Below are positions 8,174 through 24,046 of a stretch of DNA of 64,000 bases, piece by piece. This DNA comes from Trebonia sp963774945 (lineage in GTDB: Bacteria; Actinomycetota; Actinomycetes; Streptosporangiales; Streptosporangiaceae). Location of the stretch: the NCBI GenBank assembly GCA_963774945.1, contig CAVZHA010000027.1, positions 1,798,001 to 1,862,000 on the forward strand. The letters are read 5' to 3'. The position numbers and the translations under genes were made by a program. The notes under the pieces were generated by a model that had not been told where the DNA came from, made no database searches, and worked only from the letters and a program-made list of their open reading frames with translations. The first letter of the stretch is position 1. Every line of letters starts with the position of its first letter.

Positions 8174-9487
8174 CTATTCCTTCTTGACCCGGACCGTCTT
8201 GGCCGACCTGGTGTCGAGCGCCATCTCGTCTGCGGTGCTCACCTTCTTCTTCAGCCGCACCGTGCCTGTCGCCTCGTCCACCACGTCCACCACCTTGGCG
8301 AGCAGCTTCGCGGTGTCCTCGTTGCCGGCCGCGTGCGCCAGCGCGACCGCTCGGCCAAGCTGGGCGGTGGCGGTCTCGTCGTCACCCCGCTTGCTTGCCT
8401 CAAGCCCATCCTGGATCGCCGCGGCCAGTTCGGCCTGCCCGGTGTAGTGCGCGACCCCCGGGTTGATCCGCGTGGACAGCGCCTCGTCCTCGGTCCACGT
8501 CGCCCGGATCAGGCCCTGGCCGAGGATCTGCTGGCCCGACGGCGAGCTGGCCACCAGGCTGACCCGAGCGGCGAGCATCTCCTGGCCCACTGCCCCGACG
8601 TTCACCTGGACGCCCACGTGGTAATCGCGGCTCTCCCCCGGCGCCCAGGCGCCGGTGGGATACTCGCCCACTTGCGGGCTCGTCTGCGAGCGGCGGCCGG
8701 TCAGGTCGTCGATGGCCGGGGCGACCTGCTTGACGAACTTCGCGATCGCCGTCTGCGGGGTCCACACGCGCAGCATGACGTCGGGCAGCTGCTTGCTCAT
8801 CGCGCCGCGCATCATCTCCTCGAAGTCGGCCGCGAGCCCGGCCGGGTCAGGCACGATGTCGACCGTGCCGAGCAGCGCGGTGGAGATCTTGCGCAGCTCG
8901 TCGACCACCCAGTCGGTGCCGACCCCGCGGCAGTCGCAGCGGAACGAGCCCTCGCAGAGGCCTATCGCCGCGGCGAGCTGCTCGGGTGTCTCGTGCTGGT
9001 TCTTGCCGTCGGTGAGCAGGATCGCGTGCCGGAGCGTGGCCGGGTAGGACTGGAATATCCGGTGGGCGAGGCGCAGCCACTGGCCGATCGCCGTCCCGCC
9101 GTTGGACCGCAGCCCGCCCACGGCCCGCTTGGCCTCCGAGCGCGTGTGCGCGTCCGCGACCGCCATTGACCCGTCCGTCGGGTAGACGGGCCACGCCGTG
9201 TTGGTGCCGGCGACGATCGCGAACCGCGCGCCGTCCCTGATGACGTCCACCGCGGCGGACGTCGCCGCGCGCGCCGCCCGGATCTTGTCCGGCGGAAAGT
9301 CCATCGACCCGGAGCAGTCGACGATGATGATCTCAGCGCTGCCGTCGGCGCTGTCCTGCGCCGACGGTGCGCCGGCGGTCGACTCCGCGTCCGCGGTCAC
9401 CGTGACGACCGCGCTGACGTCGCGCCCGCCCACGGGCAGGTACGGGTTCTGGTCGATCTGCACGGTGAATCCGGACAGGCTCGTCAT
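8174..9487 (-). CDS. von Willebrand factor A (VWA) protein of the PknG run
   Basis: A 437-residue intact protein. After an N-terminal strand-rich segment (NPYLPVGGRDVSAVVTV) a VWA domain carries the metal-binding MIDAS residues D57-x-S59-x-S61 in IIVDCSGSMDF, with GGTAIGQWL and ILLTDGKNQHE further on. A C-terminal helical region (AKLLAKVVDVVDEATG) ends in a Lys-rich tail. It starts by a 4-base ATGA overlap with the PP2C stop. VWA, PP2C and Ser/Thr kinase triads are known as TerY-P modules in stress islands. This protein looks like such an assembly or target component; its ligand is unknown. Confidence 0.85.
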   Translation of the reverse strand: MTSLSGFTVQIDQNPYLPVGGRDVSAVVTVTADAESTAGAPSAQDSADGSAEIIIVDCSGSMDFPPDKIRAARAATSAAVDVIRDGARFAIVAGTNTAWPVYPTDGSMAVADAHTRSEAKRAVGGLRSNGGTAIGQWLRLAHRIFQSYPATLRHAILLTDGKNQHETPEQLAAAIGLCEGSFRCDCRGVGTDWVVDELRKISTALLGTVDIVPDPAGLAADFEEMMRGAMSKQLPDVMLRVWTPQTAIAKFVKQVAPAIDDLTGRRSQTSPQVGEYPTGAWAPGESRDYHVGVQVNVGAVGQEMLAARVSLVASSPSGQQILGQGLIRATWTEDEALSTRINPGVAHYTGQAELAAAIQDGLEASKRGDDETATAQLGRAVALAHAAGNEDTAKLLAKVVDVVDEATGTVRLKKKVSTADEMALDTRSAKTVRVKKE

Positions 9488-10500
9488 CGCTCACTCCTCG
9501 GTGAAGTCTCCGGCCACGCAGGCGGGAACGGCATGAGTACGGTCGTGATGTTGTCGGCGCCGCCCGCGTCCACGGCGAACTTGACTAGTGCGGCGGCCGC
9601 GGCGAGCGGATCGGTCAGCGCGGCGGGCAGCGCCATCGCCGCCAGTTCCGCCGCCTCTGGCTGGTAGTTCCACAGCCCGTCGGAGCAGAGCAGGACCACT
9701 CCTTGATCCGTTGGCTCGAACCGTGCCACGTGCGACTCGGGCTCTGGCAGGTCCGCGCCAAGCCACCGGGTGATGACGTGCGCCTGCGGCGACGCCATCG
9801 CCTCATCGACGGTGGCGGCCGGTCGCGACGAGCTCCTCGGCGAGCGAATCGTCCGTGGTGAGGCAGCGTGAACCCGAGACATCGGCGGCCAGCCAGTAGA
9901 CGCGGCTGTCACCGAGCCAGCACACCGTCACGCCGGTGCCGTCGACTATCGCCGACGCATAGGTCGCGGCGGGCGCGCCCGTCCGGGCTGGCCAGGTCGG
10001 CGACCGCCCTCCCGGCCGCTCGCGCGGCACCGGCGGAAGCGGCCGCCGGATCGTCGCCCGCGCGCATCGCGGAAAGCAGTGAGTCGGCCGCCGCCCGCAC
10101 CGCGCAAAGTCGACGCTTCGTCAGGGCGCGGCGCCGACGAGACGCCGTCGCACACCACCGCGAGCGCCACCGGCTCGCCCGACACGCGGGTAGCCGCAAG
10201 CGCCATCGCGTCCTCGTTGCGAGCGTGCCGAAGCCCGCGGTCGGTCACCCCGGCCGCCAGCCCTACGTTGAGTTCCTCGCGGTCCCGGCCCGATGGCACC
10301 TTGCGTCCGCAGAACTCGCAGTAGCCCTCCGGGCTGACCCCGGCCGACGGGCGCCCGGCCGCCGCGCAGAGCGGGCACTCGGGCGCGCCGCCGACAGCGC
10401 CGGAGCTGACCGCGGCGGGTGCGAGCTCCGCGCCGCACACCTCGCAGAAGCCGTCGTCGGGGCCGATCGGCTCGCCACAGGCCGGGCACGGGCTGGTCAC
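9484..10500 (-). CDS. PP2C-family phosphatase with two zinc ribbons (frameshifted)
   Basis: The GTG start at 10500 overlaps the pknG stop (GTGA). The N-terminus has ribbons CPACG...CEVCG and CPLC...CEFCG, then a PP2C domain: GVTDRGLRHARNEDAMA, VVCDGVSS, CWLGDSRVYWL, LLCSDGLWNY and GGADNITTVL. About 338 residues when the frame is followed across shifts near 10110, 9990 and 9815. It is a paralogue of the phosphatase at 3256-4197. It probably reverses phosphorylation by the PknG-like kinase with which it is coupled. It overlaps the VWA start by ATGA. Confidence 0.85.
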
Positions 10501-12828
10501 GTCAGGGTCCTCGGCCGAACGCTGTTCGCCATGTCCACCAGTTCAACCCGGCGGGAGGGATCTTGGGTCAGGCCCGCGAGCGCCCGGTAACCGCGCTCAA
10601 GGCCGAAGCGCAGCGCGCGCTCGTTCGGCTCGCAGCCGAGTATGGCCCCGCCGCCGTCACTCGCCCCGCCGACCCGCGCGCCCGCCGGCCGCGCGTCCGC
10701 CACCCAGTCGAGGGCGGCGTGCAAGATCTCTACCGTGAGCTGCTGCCGTCGCAGGTCATCGAGGGACAGCCGGACAAGCCTGCCGTCGGCCTGGCGCACG
10801 TCGGACGCGGACACCCCGGCTCCGCCGGCGATCAGCAGCCGGACCGCGGCGATCTGCGCCGGCGCGTGGTAGCTCGAGGTGTCAGGCACCGCGGCCACCG
10901 CTGCGATGGCAGCGGGCCTGTCACCGAGGGCGAGGCAGGCCCTCGCCGCACCGAATGCGGCGCTGACGTAGGACCGGTCGATCGTCCACACGAGCTGGTA
11001 GTAGCGACGCGCCGCGACCTCGTCCCCCAGGGCCTCGGCGGCGAAGGCCAGGGCGAGCTTCGGCGCGGGCTCGCCCGGCAGTTCGTCGTAGACGGCGGTG
11101 AACGCCGCCCTGGCCGCCTCCGGCCGGCCGCTTGCGAGTTCGCGCAGCCCGTTGTGCCAGGCGATCCGCCAGTCGGCGGGATCGGCCGCGGCCAGTTCGG
11201 CCAGGTAGGCCGCGGCGCCATCCGGGTCGCCCGCCGTGATGAGGGCACGGGCCAGCGCCAGCTTGGTTTCCGGCGACGCGGCCACCGCCGGCGGGACGCT
11301 GCCGCCGGCGACGCTGCCGCCGGCGACGGCGGCGAGCAGCGCCGCGGCCTGCTGCTCGGGCTGCAGGGTGCCGAGCGTCGCCAGGTAGCCCGCCGCCGGG
11401 TCGGTGCCGTCCGCGAGCGGCGCGGGCAGGCCGGCGATCACCTCGGCGGCCGGCGGCGGGCTCACCCGGACGCGCTCGCCGGCGACCGGTGTCAGCTCGG
11501 CGCCGATCGCACGCAGCTCAGGGCTGAACAGTCGGGAGAACGCCGGGCGGGGCTGGCCGTCGGTGGCCGAGAGCACCTCCCTGAGCACCCCCGTGGTCTG
11601 CTCGGCCATCTCGGCCGCCGACTGGAAACGGCGCTCCGGGTCGGGGTTGGTGGCCCGGCGCAGCAGACGGGCGAACGACTCCTGCTCGGCCAGCAGCGGC
11701 ACCGCATCGGGCAGCCGGTACTTGTACTCTCCCTGGTAGCCGGCGAACTCGAAGGTGAGCACGGCCAGCGCGCGGCCCACGGTGTACAGGTCGGAGCTGG
11801 GCGACGGGCCGTCGGCCTCGATCTCGGGCGCCTGGTAGCCGACCGTCCCGTAGATGGGGTCGTCACCGTCGATCGGCCGGACGCCGCCCATGTCGATGAG
11901 CTTGAGCTGCTCCTCGGTCTGGATCACGTTGTCGGGCTTGAAGTCGCAGTAGACGAGCCCGCGGTCGTGCAGGTAGCCGAGGGCGGGCAGGATCTCGATC
12001 GCGTAGGCGAGCGCGTGGGCAAGCGGCACCGCCCCGCCGGCCTGCCGCGCGTCAAGCCTGATCTCCTTGAGCGACTTGCCGCCCACGTACTCCATCACGA
12101 TGTACCCGGCGCTCTCGCCGTCGCTGGCGCTGACGTGCTCGACGAAGTTGTAGATCCGCACGATGTTCGGGTGCTCGACCTGGGCCAGGAACTGACGCTC
12201 GGCGACCGCCGCGGCCATCGCGTCCGCGTCCCCGGTGTTGAGCAGTCCCTTGAGCACGACCCAGCGGTCGCTCACGTTGCGATCCCGCGCGAGGTACACC
12301 CAGCCGAGTCCGCCGTGCGCGAGGCAGCCGAGAACCTCGTACTGCCCGGCGACCAGCTCGCCGGGCGCGAGCTTGGGGCTGAAGGAGAAGCGGGTACCGC
12401 ACTGCCGGCAGAACCCTTCTGTCAGGCCGGCGCGCCCGTTCACCGACTGGCCGACCCGCTCCCCGCAGTGTCCGCAGAACCGCCGGCTCTCCGGCACCCG
12501 CGGGTCGGCCAGGACCGCCGTGGCGGGGTCGCGAGCCGGGACCGGCGGCACTTCCACCAGCCCGGCCCCGAGCGCGCCGCGCGAGGACCGGCCGCTGCCG
12601 GCCCGCGAGCCGCGGGTGCCGCGCCTGCTGCCCGAACCGGTGGCCGTGCCCGAACCGGCGGACCAGGGCGCCGACCCCTGACTGCCGCTCGCACCGCTCC
12701 GAGCACTCGCCGCGCTGGAAGACTCGCGCGCTCGAGGGTCCGGGCGCCGGCGCGATGCCGCAGACCGTGCAGTACCCGTCCTCGATCGTTCCGCCGCACC
12801 CAGGCTGTGCGCACGTGGCAGCCGTCAT
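10497..12828 (-). CDS. pknG: PknG-type Ser/Thr protein kinase with TPR domain (one frameshift)
   Basis: About 777 residues. The N-terminus has a ribbon (CAQPGCGG...YCTVCG), a Ser/Gly-rich linker and a rubredoxin-like CGHC...CRQC module at about 118-143. The kinase domain (about 160-430) has CLAHGGLGWVYLARD, the ATP-binding K in WVVLKGLL, the atypical catalytic loop VYCDFKPDN and DMG in place of DFG. The rest is helical and TPR-like. These match mycobacterial PknG, which phosphorylates GarA/OdhI to set flux at 2-oxoglutarate and glutamate. The ATG overlaps the upstream stop (ATGA). A single shift lies near 12720 in the linker. No membrane segment is seen. Confidence 0.9.
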
Positions 12829-14024
12829 CGACGGCCCCCTTCTCTCGTCGTCGTGGCGTTAATTGCCCGCTGATAGCCGGCCACGGCCGCCGCGGCCGCC
12901 GTCAGGTCGCACGGCGCGGTCCACAGCAGGTCACGCGCCTGGTCGTAGCTCGCCACCAGATCCGGGTCCTCAGCCACCCCAAGCCGGGCGGCCTTGGCCT
13001 TGTACGCGCCGAGCAGCCCGCGTAGTTCATCGCGGTTGGCGAGGCCCGTTGCGGCCGACCGTTCGCACTCCTCGGTCTGCTTAACGGCGGCTGCCAGCGC
13101 ACCGTCGCAGCGGTCAAGCTCGGTCGCCAGCGCGGGCCACCGGCCCGCCGCCGCGAGCGCGGCCAGGCTGTCCAGCGGCGGTTCGGCGACGCCGGGCGGC
13201 AGCGGCGGCAGCCCCGCGATCCGCTGCGCGGCGCGCTGCCACGCCGTGACCGCGTCCGCGCGGGCGGCCCGGGCCGCGGCGACGGCGGCGGTGAGCCCGT
13301 CGATGCGGTGCCGCGCCTGCGACCGCACCCGGTCAAGCTCGGCGATCCGGGCGGTGAGCGCCGCCACCTGCTCCCGGACTAGGTCCGCGGCCGCCGTGTC
13401 GACGCGGCCGCCGCCCCACAGCCCAAGCGGGTCGGCGTTGACCGCTTCCCGCGCTGCCCGCAGGCGGCCCTGCGCTTCGCGCAGCGCCGCCGCGACCTCA
13501 TCGCCGAGACCCGCCGCCCGCGGCAGGCCGGCGCTGAGCTCCGCCTCGGCCGCGTCGAGCCGCTCGTTCACCTGGGCCCAGACCGTCTCTACGCTCGAGG
13601 TCACCTCCGCGACCTCGCTGAACGACCGGCGCATGGCGGTGACCGCACCCGCCAGCGTGACCGCGCGGACTCCCGTGTCGGACAGGTTCCTGCGCGCGAG
13701 CGGCACGGCGGCGCGGGCCAGCTGGAGGCAGGCGCCGGTGAGGAGCGAGTCGAGCTCGGGGAGGTCTTTCTTCGCCGGGCGATGCGGGCCGCTGCCAAGC
13801 TCGGCGACCCGGTCCACCACGGCCGAGTAGGCCAGGTAGGTCTCCCACAGGCTCGCCAGGGTCGCCGACGCGGCGTCCCAGCGCTCGCGCGTCTGCCCGG
13901 ACAGCGTCGCTCCGTCGAGCAGCCGCCTGGTGAAGCCGCCGTCGAGTTCGAGCAGGTTTGCCTGGATGGCGTCCCGCTCTGCGAGCACTGCGGCTGCCGC
14001 CTGCCCGGCGGCCGATTCGGCCAT
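12825..14024 (-). CDS. alpha-helical coiled-coil protein of the PknG run
   Basis: A 399-residue, Ala/Glu/Arg-rich, probably all-helical cytoplasmic protein with no signal peptide or membrane helix. Heptad-rich stretches occur at about 145-255 (AAEAELSAGLPRAAGLGDEV and following) and 300-350. I do not recognise a named family. ATG at 14024 is chosen over the in-frame GTG and TTG just upstream because GGAGCGGG lies at a workable distance. It is translationally coupled to pknG by an ATGA overlap, so it is a likely partner or scaffold of the kinase. Intact frame. Confidence 0.65.
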   Translation of the reverse strand: MAESAAGQAAAAVLAERDAIQANLLELDGGFTRRLLDGATLSGQTRERWDAASATLASLWETYLAYSAVVDRVAELGSGPHRPAKKDLPELDSLLTGACLQLARAAVPLARRNLSDTGVRAVTLAGAVTAMRRSFSEVAEVTSSVETVWAQVNERLDAAEAELSAGLPRAAGLGDEVAAALREAQGRLRAAREAVNADPLGLWGGGRVDTAAADLVREQVAALTARIAELDRVRSQARHRIDGLTAAVAAARAARADAVTAWQRAAQRIAGLPPLPPGVAEPPLDSLAALAAAGRWPALATELDRCDGALAAAVKQTEECERSAATGLANRDELRGLLGAYKAKAARLGVAEDPDLVASYDQARDLLWTAPCDLTAAAAAVAGYQRAINATTTREGGRR

Positions 14025-14146
14025 CACCAATGCCCGCTCCAGTCACGCAACCCGCTGCTCCCCTATCCACCATTCTGCCGCTATTTCAGGGTGCTCGCTC
14101 CGTGATCATGATCCCTAACGACGGTCATGCGCGCGGGCGGGCGATA

Positions 14147-14183
14147 GGCGCCGGACCCGCGAGCCAGAGAGAGCGCCGGCGCC
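14147..14183. repeat. inverted repeat between the two halves of the PknG island
   Basis: GGCGCCGG (14147-14154) and CCGGCGCC (14176-14183) can pair across 21 nt. It lies in the 233-nt gap between the GlnH-like stop and the coiled-coil start, where a terminator or promoter for the downstream run would be expected. No T tract follows. Confidence 0.3.
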
Positions 14184-14257
14184 TGGACCGACGACAGAAG
14201 GCACTGCGTACAACGACCGCTAGGCCGGGGGCCCGATGGGGAACGGGGAAGCACAGC

Positions 14258-15254
14258 TCAGCTCGCGTAGCCAACGGTTGGCGGTGCGGGAACCGGGGTG
14301 CCGACCCACCGGGCGTAGCTGGCCGCCCACGCGCCGTCGGTGCGCTCCTTGACCAGGACGGCGTTCACGAACCGGACGAAGTCCTGGTGCTGCCTCGAGA
14401 TCGCCAGGCCGTATGGCTCTTGGGTCAGCTCCGGGCCAACCAGCTTGGTGAACGGGTCCTGCGCCGCGAGCCCGTCAAGGATCGAGTCGTCGGTGGAGAT
14501 CGCCGCCACCTGGTCCTGCTGCATCAGGACCAGGCAGTCCGTCCAGTAAGGGACGGTGACGGGGATCGCGTGGTAGTGGGTGATGAGGGTCGCGGAGTCC
14601 GATCCCGAGGTCGCGCACACCTTCTGGCCGCTCAGGTCCGCCAGGCCATTCGCAGTGGAGTCCTTCAGGACGAGCACCCGCTGATGCGCCTGGAAGTAGA
14701 CGCTGGAGAAGTCGACCTGCTGCAGCCGGGCACAGGTGATCGTCATGGTGTGCGCGACGATGTCCACGGTTCCGTTCAGGATGTCCGGTATCCGCTGGGC
14801 ATCGGAGATGGCCTTGTACACGACATGGCCGGGGCTCCCGAAGATCGCCTCCGCCACGGCCTTGATCATGTCGATGTCGAAGCCCTCGATCTGCCCGTCG
14901 AGCGGGTTGAGGTAGCCAAAGTGGTAGGTACTCTGATCGACCCCGGCGATGAGAAAGCCCCGGGCGCGGATCTTCGCCATGAACGAGCCGGCCGTCACCT
15001 GCGGCGGCCCAAGCGGCGCCAGGCTCGCGGCCTCGGGATTACAGGTGGCGGCCGCGCCACCCGCCCCTGCCCGGCTGACCGAGCGGGCGGCGATGGCCGA
15101 CGCCGCGACGGCGGAATGGACCGCGACGCGGGCGGTCGCCGTCGCGGCCGGACGCGCACCCGGCAGGGCGGCGCATCCAGGCGGAGACGGCCATGGTGAT
15201 CACGGCCGCGAGGGCGACCGCGCCGCTTTTCACGAGCCGTGGCCGTGCGTTCAT
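14258..15254 (-). CDS. glnH: GlnH-like amino-acid-binding lipoprotein (one frameshift)
   Basis: An extracytoplasmic solute-binding protein of the polar amino acid family. The signal region MNARPRLVKSGAVALAAVI is followed by a Cys-containing lipobox whose exact form is blurred by an insertion near 15178. The mature domain has GYLNPLDGQIEGFDIDMIKA, VDIVAHTMTITCARLQQVDFS and a C-terminal QEPYGLAISRQHQDFV. About 330 residues. The ATG overlaps the stop of the GlnX-like gene (ATGA). No ABC permease or ATPase is nearby, which fits a sensor role, as for mycobacterial GlnH upstream of PknG, rather than uptake. Confidence 0.82.
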
Positions 15255-16596
15255 CGATACTCCACGAGCCTGCGGCTCAGTCCCCAGGCGCAGCTGGCCG
15301 CCATGACAAGCGCCGCCACGGCGACACCAGCTGCAAGCGCGGTGAAGTCGCCCGCGCCTGCCTGTGCGCTTGTATCGAACGTGGCCTGATCGGCCGTCAT
15401 CCCTGCGGAGAGGTCGGCCGTCAGCTTCGCGAACGCGGACACCGGCGTCTGCTGGCCTGCGTGCCAAGCACCGATGCCACGGCATCGGCGTGGCTCCCCT
15501 TGTCGTCAAGCGCGCGGACAGCCGCGTGTGCGGCGTACCAGGCTCGCGCGTCGCGGACCGCGGCGTCCGCCGCCGACGCGGCCGGGCTGCCCGCGGCCGC
15601 CGTCTGCGCGGCGGCGAGCAGCGTTCCAGGTCCCGGTCCGAGCGTCCGCTGCTCGCTAACGTAATCCTGCTGGTAGACGTCGTCGCCGCTGTTGTCGATC
15701 AGGGTGAGGCTCTCGTCGGCGTGCGCCTGCTGTGCCGCGATGCCGGCCTTGGCGAGCGCCTCGACCGGCGTCGAACCACGGGCCTGCGCCGCCAGCATGT
15801 CACTGCGGCCCGCCGTGTACGCGACGGCCAGCCACGCGAGCGAGACGATAAGGGCGATTCCAGCGGCAACGAGACCAACGTTGAGCATTCGGTTGGTGCG
15901 CCTGCGCAGCCAGCGTGATGCCCGGTACAGAAGGTAGCCGATGACGAGGCCGACGGCCAGGGTCACGCTGATGAGCGGGAGTCCGGTCGCCTGGGCGCTT
16001 GTGGCGCCCAGGCTCACGTTCTCCGCGGCGTCCATTCCGCTCGCGGCCGGCAGCAGCGTGCTGCGCATAAGCCCCGAGGCCTCCCGCAGGTAGGCGGCAC
16101 CGAGCGGCAGGCCGAGCCGGTTGTCGGCACGGGCGGTTTCGACCTCTCCTGCATACACGGGAAGATCCTCGGCGAGCGTGTTGAGATCCTGCGCCGCCGC
16201 GCCTGAAGCGGCACCGCCGTTGGCGGTCGCCTCCTCGATCCCGCTCTCTGCCGCGCCGATGTCGGCCAGGTACCGCTGCCGCACGGCGGGCGGCTCAAGC
16301 CCGCCGGTCAGGAACGCCGTCGCCGCGGCGTCGTTCGCGTCGGAAAGACGCGAGTAGATCTGCTGTGCATCGAGGCTCAGCGGCTCGCGGGTGGTGACCA
16401 CGCTTGAGGCCGCCGCCGTGTACTGGCTCGCGGTGAAGCCCGCGAGCGCGCCCCAGGCGAGGCTCAGCAGGACTCCCATGATCAGCAGCAGGCGCAGCCT
16501 GCCGGGGGTCGTGGACAGGGTCGGGCGGAACCGGCGGGGACGTGCGGGGACGGTCGGGCCAGCCCGTCCGCCGGCGCTGACCGCCGTGCTCGCCAT
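15251..16596 (-). CDS. glnX: GlnX-like membrane protein (one frameshift)
   Basis: About 448 residues. TM1 is at residues 35-56, a pair of helices at about 205-262 and a C-terminal helix (FTALAAGVAVAALVMAA), leaving two helical extracytoplasmic domains. The frame shifts near 15455; the C-terminal 60 residues continue in the second frame to TGA at 15251. The start is supported by AGGGAG 6 nt before the ATG. The gene pair with a GlnH-like lipoprotein and a nearby pknG matches the mycobacterial glnX-glnH-pknG arrangement, where GlnX passes the amino-acid signal across the membrane. A paralogue lies at 5977-7359. Confidence 0.75.
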
Positions 16597-16688
16597 TCGA
16601 TTGCTCCCTAGGCCGGACCGGAACCGCCGCGTGCGCAGGGCCCATTGTGTGCGTCATCGTCCTCCCACGCGCACAAAGTCTCCCGCTC

Positions 16689-16738
16689 GTTATGTAACTT
16701 CCCCTCTCCAAGCATGACGAGCGGGGAAGTTCCATAAC
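16689..16738 (-). terminator. long hairpin after gltD
   Basis: GTTATGTAACTTCCCC (16689-16704) and GGGGAAGTTCCATAAC (16723-16738) pair over 16 positions with two mismatches, with an 18-nt loop. It ends 4 nt before the gltD stop and probably terminates gltBD transcription. There is no long U tract. Confidence 0.6.
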
Positions 16739-16741
16739 AAA

Positions 16742-18175
<1,434 letters not shown>

Positions 18176-18201
18176 GGAATATCGCCTCCTCACTCTGTCT
18201 C

Positions 18202-18241
18202 CCCCGGGGGCTCTGCCCCCCGGGGACCCCCCGCACGGGGG
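18202..18241 (-). repeat. G+C-rich hairpins between gltB and gltD
   Basis: CCCCGGGGGC (18202-18211) pairs with GCCCCCCGGGG (18215-18225) with one bulge. A second short C4/G4 hairpin follows (18228-18241). The CCCGGGGGCTCTGCCCCCCGGGG type is common in actinobacterial gaps. Between two subunit genes it could lower gltD expression or protect mRNA ends. Confidence 0.5.
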
Positions 18242-18261
18242 ATTCCATCCCCCTTGACCCG

Positions 18262-22845
<4,584 letters not shown>

Positions 22846-22907
22846 AATCTCCACTGAAATGCGCTTGCTGCTGTGGGGACGACGTTGGCCCTGCTGCTAC
22901 ACGTAAG

Positions 22908-23823
22908 TTACGTAGAGATTACATGACTGGTGAATCCCTTTCCAGAGCCGGCTTGTGAGCGGCCTGGATGGATTCTGGTGCGCGTGCGGCGGGTGCGAAC
23001 CAGGTAGACGACTGCTCCGACGAGTACCGCGGCGTCCCCGAGCTCTCCCGCGCGCAGCCCCAGGATGATCGGTAGATGACCGATACCCAGCCAAAACAGA
23101 GCGAAACCGCCGGCCGCGTAGGCGATCGCGCCGAGCGCGAAGACCCGGTCGCCGGAGAGCCCGAGCCGCCGCGCGATCGACGATGACGGCGATACCCGCC
23201 GTCACGTCCCATATCGCCTGGTACAGGAAAATCGGCGTAAATGTGGCAAAGTTCTCATAGCCGAGCGGACGGTGCGCGGGCGAGATCGCGACCGCCCACG
23301 GCAGCGACGAGGGATGGCCGAAGCCCTGCTGGGTGAACCAGTCGCCCAGCTGCGGCGACGGCGGCGCCGAACGCGATCGCGGGCGCGGCGGCGGCGAGCA
23401 CCGGCGCCGAACTTGACCCGCGGCTGGCGGGTCAGCCTGGGCAGGGCGTCGGGCAGGGCGGGCGGGGTCGGGGTCGGGCGGGCGCAGGCGGCGGCAGGCG
23501 AGCCAGGCGGCGAGCGTTCCCAGGGCGACCGCGCCGGGGAAGCCGAGCGATCGCGTCGCGCGGTGCACGCGCCTGCCACGGCGACGCCGTGCGCGCTGGG
23601 CGGCGAGCGCGCCGACGCGGCGGGATCAGGCCGGCCGGAACCGCCCAGGCGGCCACGTCGATGATGACGCCGCGCGGGCCGCCCGCGTTCCGGTACCGGC
23701 GGTCGGCGACGACGATGGCGACGCACGATGCCCGCGACGATCGCCAGCTCCTGCGCCCGCAGCGGCACCGGCCCGAGGTGCCAGAGCGCGCGCGCTGGGC
23801 TCGGGAATGGACGCCAGGGGCAT
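22908..23823 (-). CDS. lgt: prolipoprotein diacylglyceryl transferase (frameshifted)
   Basis: A membrane enzyme that moves diacylglycerol to the lipobox cysteine of prolipoproteins. Readable blocks in order are MPLASIPEPS, WHLGPVPLRAQELAIVAGI, VVADRRYRNAGGPRGVIIDV, GAVALGTLAAWLACRRLR, GDWFTQQGFGHPSSLPWAVA, GYENFATFTPIFLYQAIWDV and ILGLRAGELGDAAVLVGAV. About 305 residues. The frame changes several times (near 23780, 23720, 23620, 23480, 23360 and 23180), so this is one of the worst-preserved loci. Start MPLASIP matches the family. Position between trpA and gltB is as in Streptomyces. Confidence 0.82.
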
Positions 23824-23928
23824 ACCCGGACATTACCCGCTCGTCCCGTCGCCGCCGGGCGCCCCGGACAAGATGCCCATCGTACGCAGGCATGCTGCGC
23901 CGCCCGGCTCAGCCGCGGGGGCCACGGG

Positions 23929-23960
23929 GCCACGGCTTCTTGCTGTTACCCGGGCGTGGC
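23929..23960. repeat. hairpin with TTCTTGCTGTTA loop, copy 1
   Basis: GCCACG (23929-23934) pairs with CGTGGC (23955-23960). The loop carries CTTCTTGCTGTTA (23936-23948), found again at 39016-39028 inside another G+C stem. It lies in the 223-nt gap between trpA and lgt, which shows nothing else recognisable. Confidence 0.5.
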
Positions 23961-24046
23961 GTCAGCCCGGGGGCCAGGCCGCGTCGCACGGTGGGCCCAG
24001 GGCACAGAACCGCGGGCGCGGGGCGGTGGCGGCGGTCGAGAAGGGG

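Noticed and set aside
10419..13025. An 868-codon open frame on the plus strand
   Set aside because: It is antisense to the PknG-type gene and PP2C, where the minus-strand proteins have clear motifs. Long antisense frames are expected at this G+C content.
14040..14257. Small gene between the GlnH-like and coiled-coil genes
   Set aside because: Available frames are antisense or lack starts and motifs.
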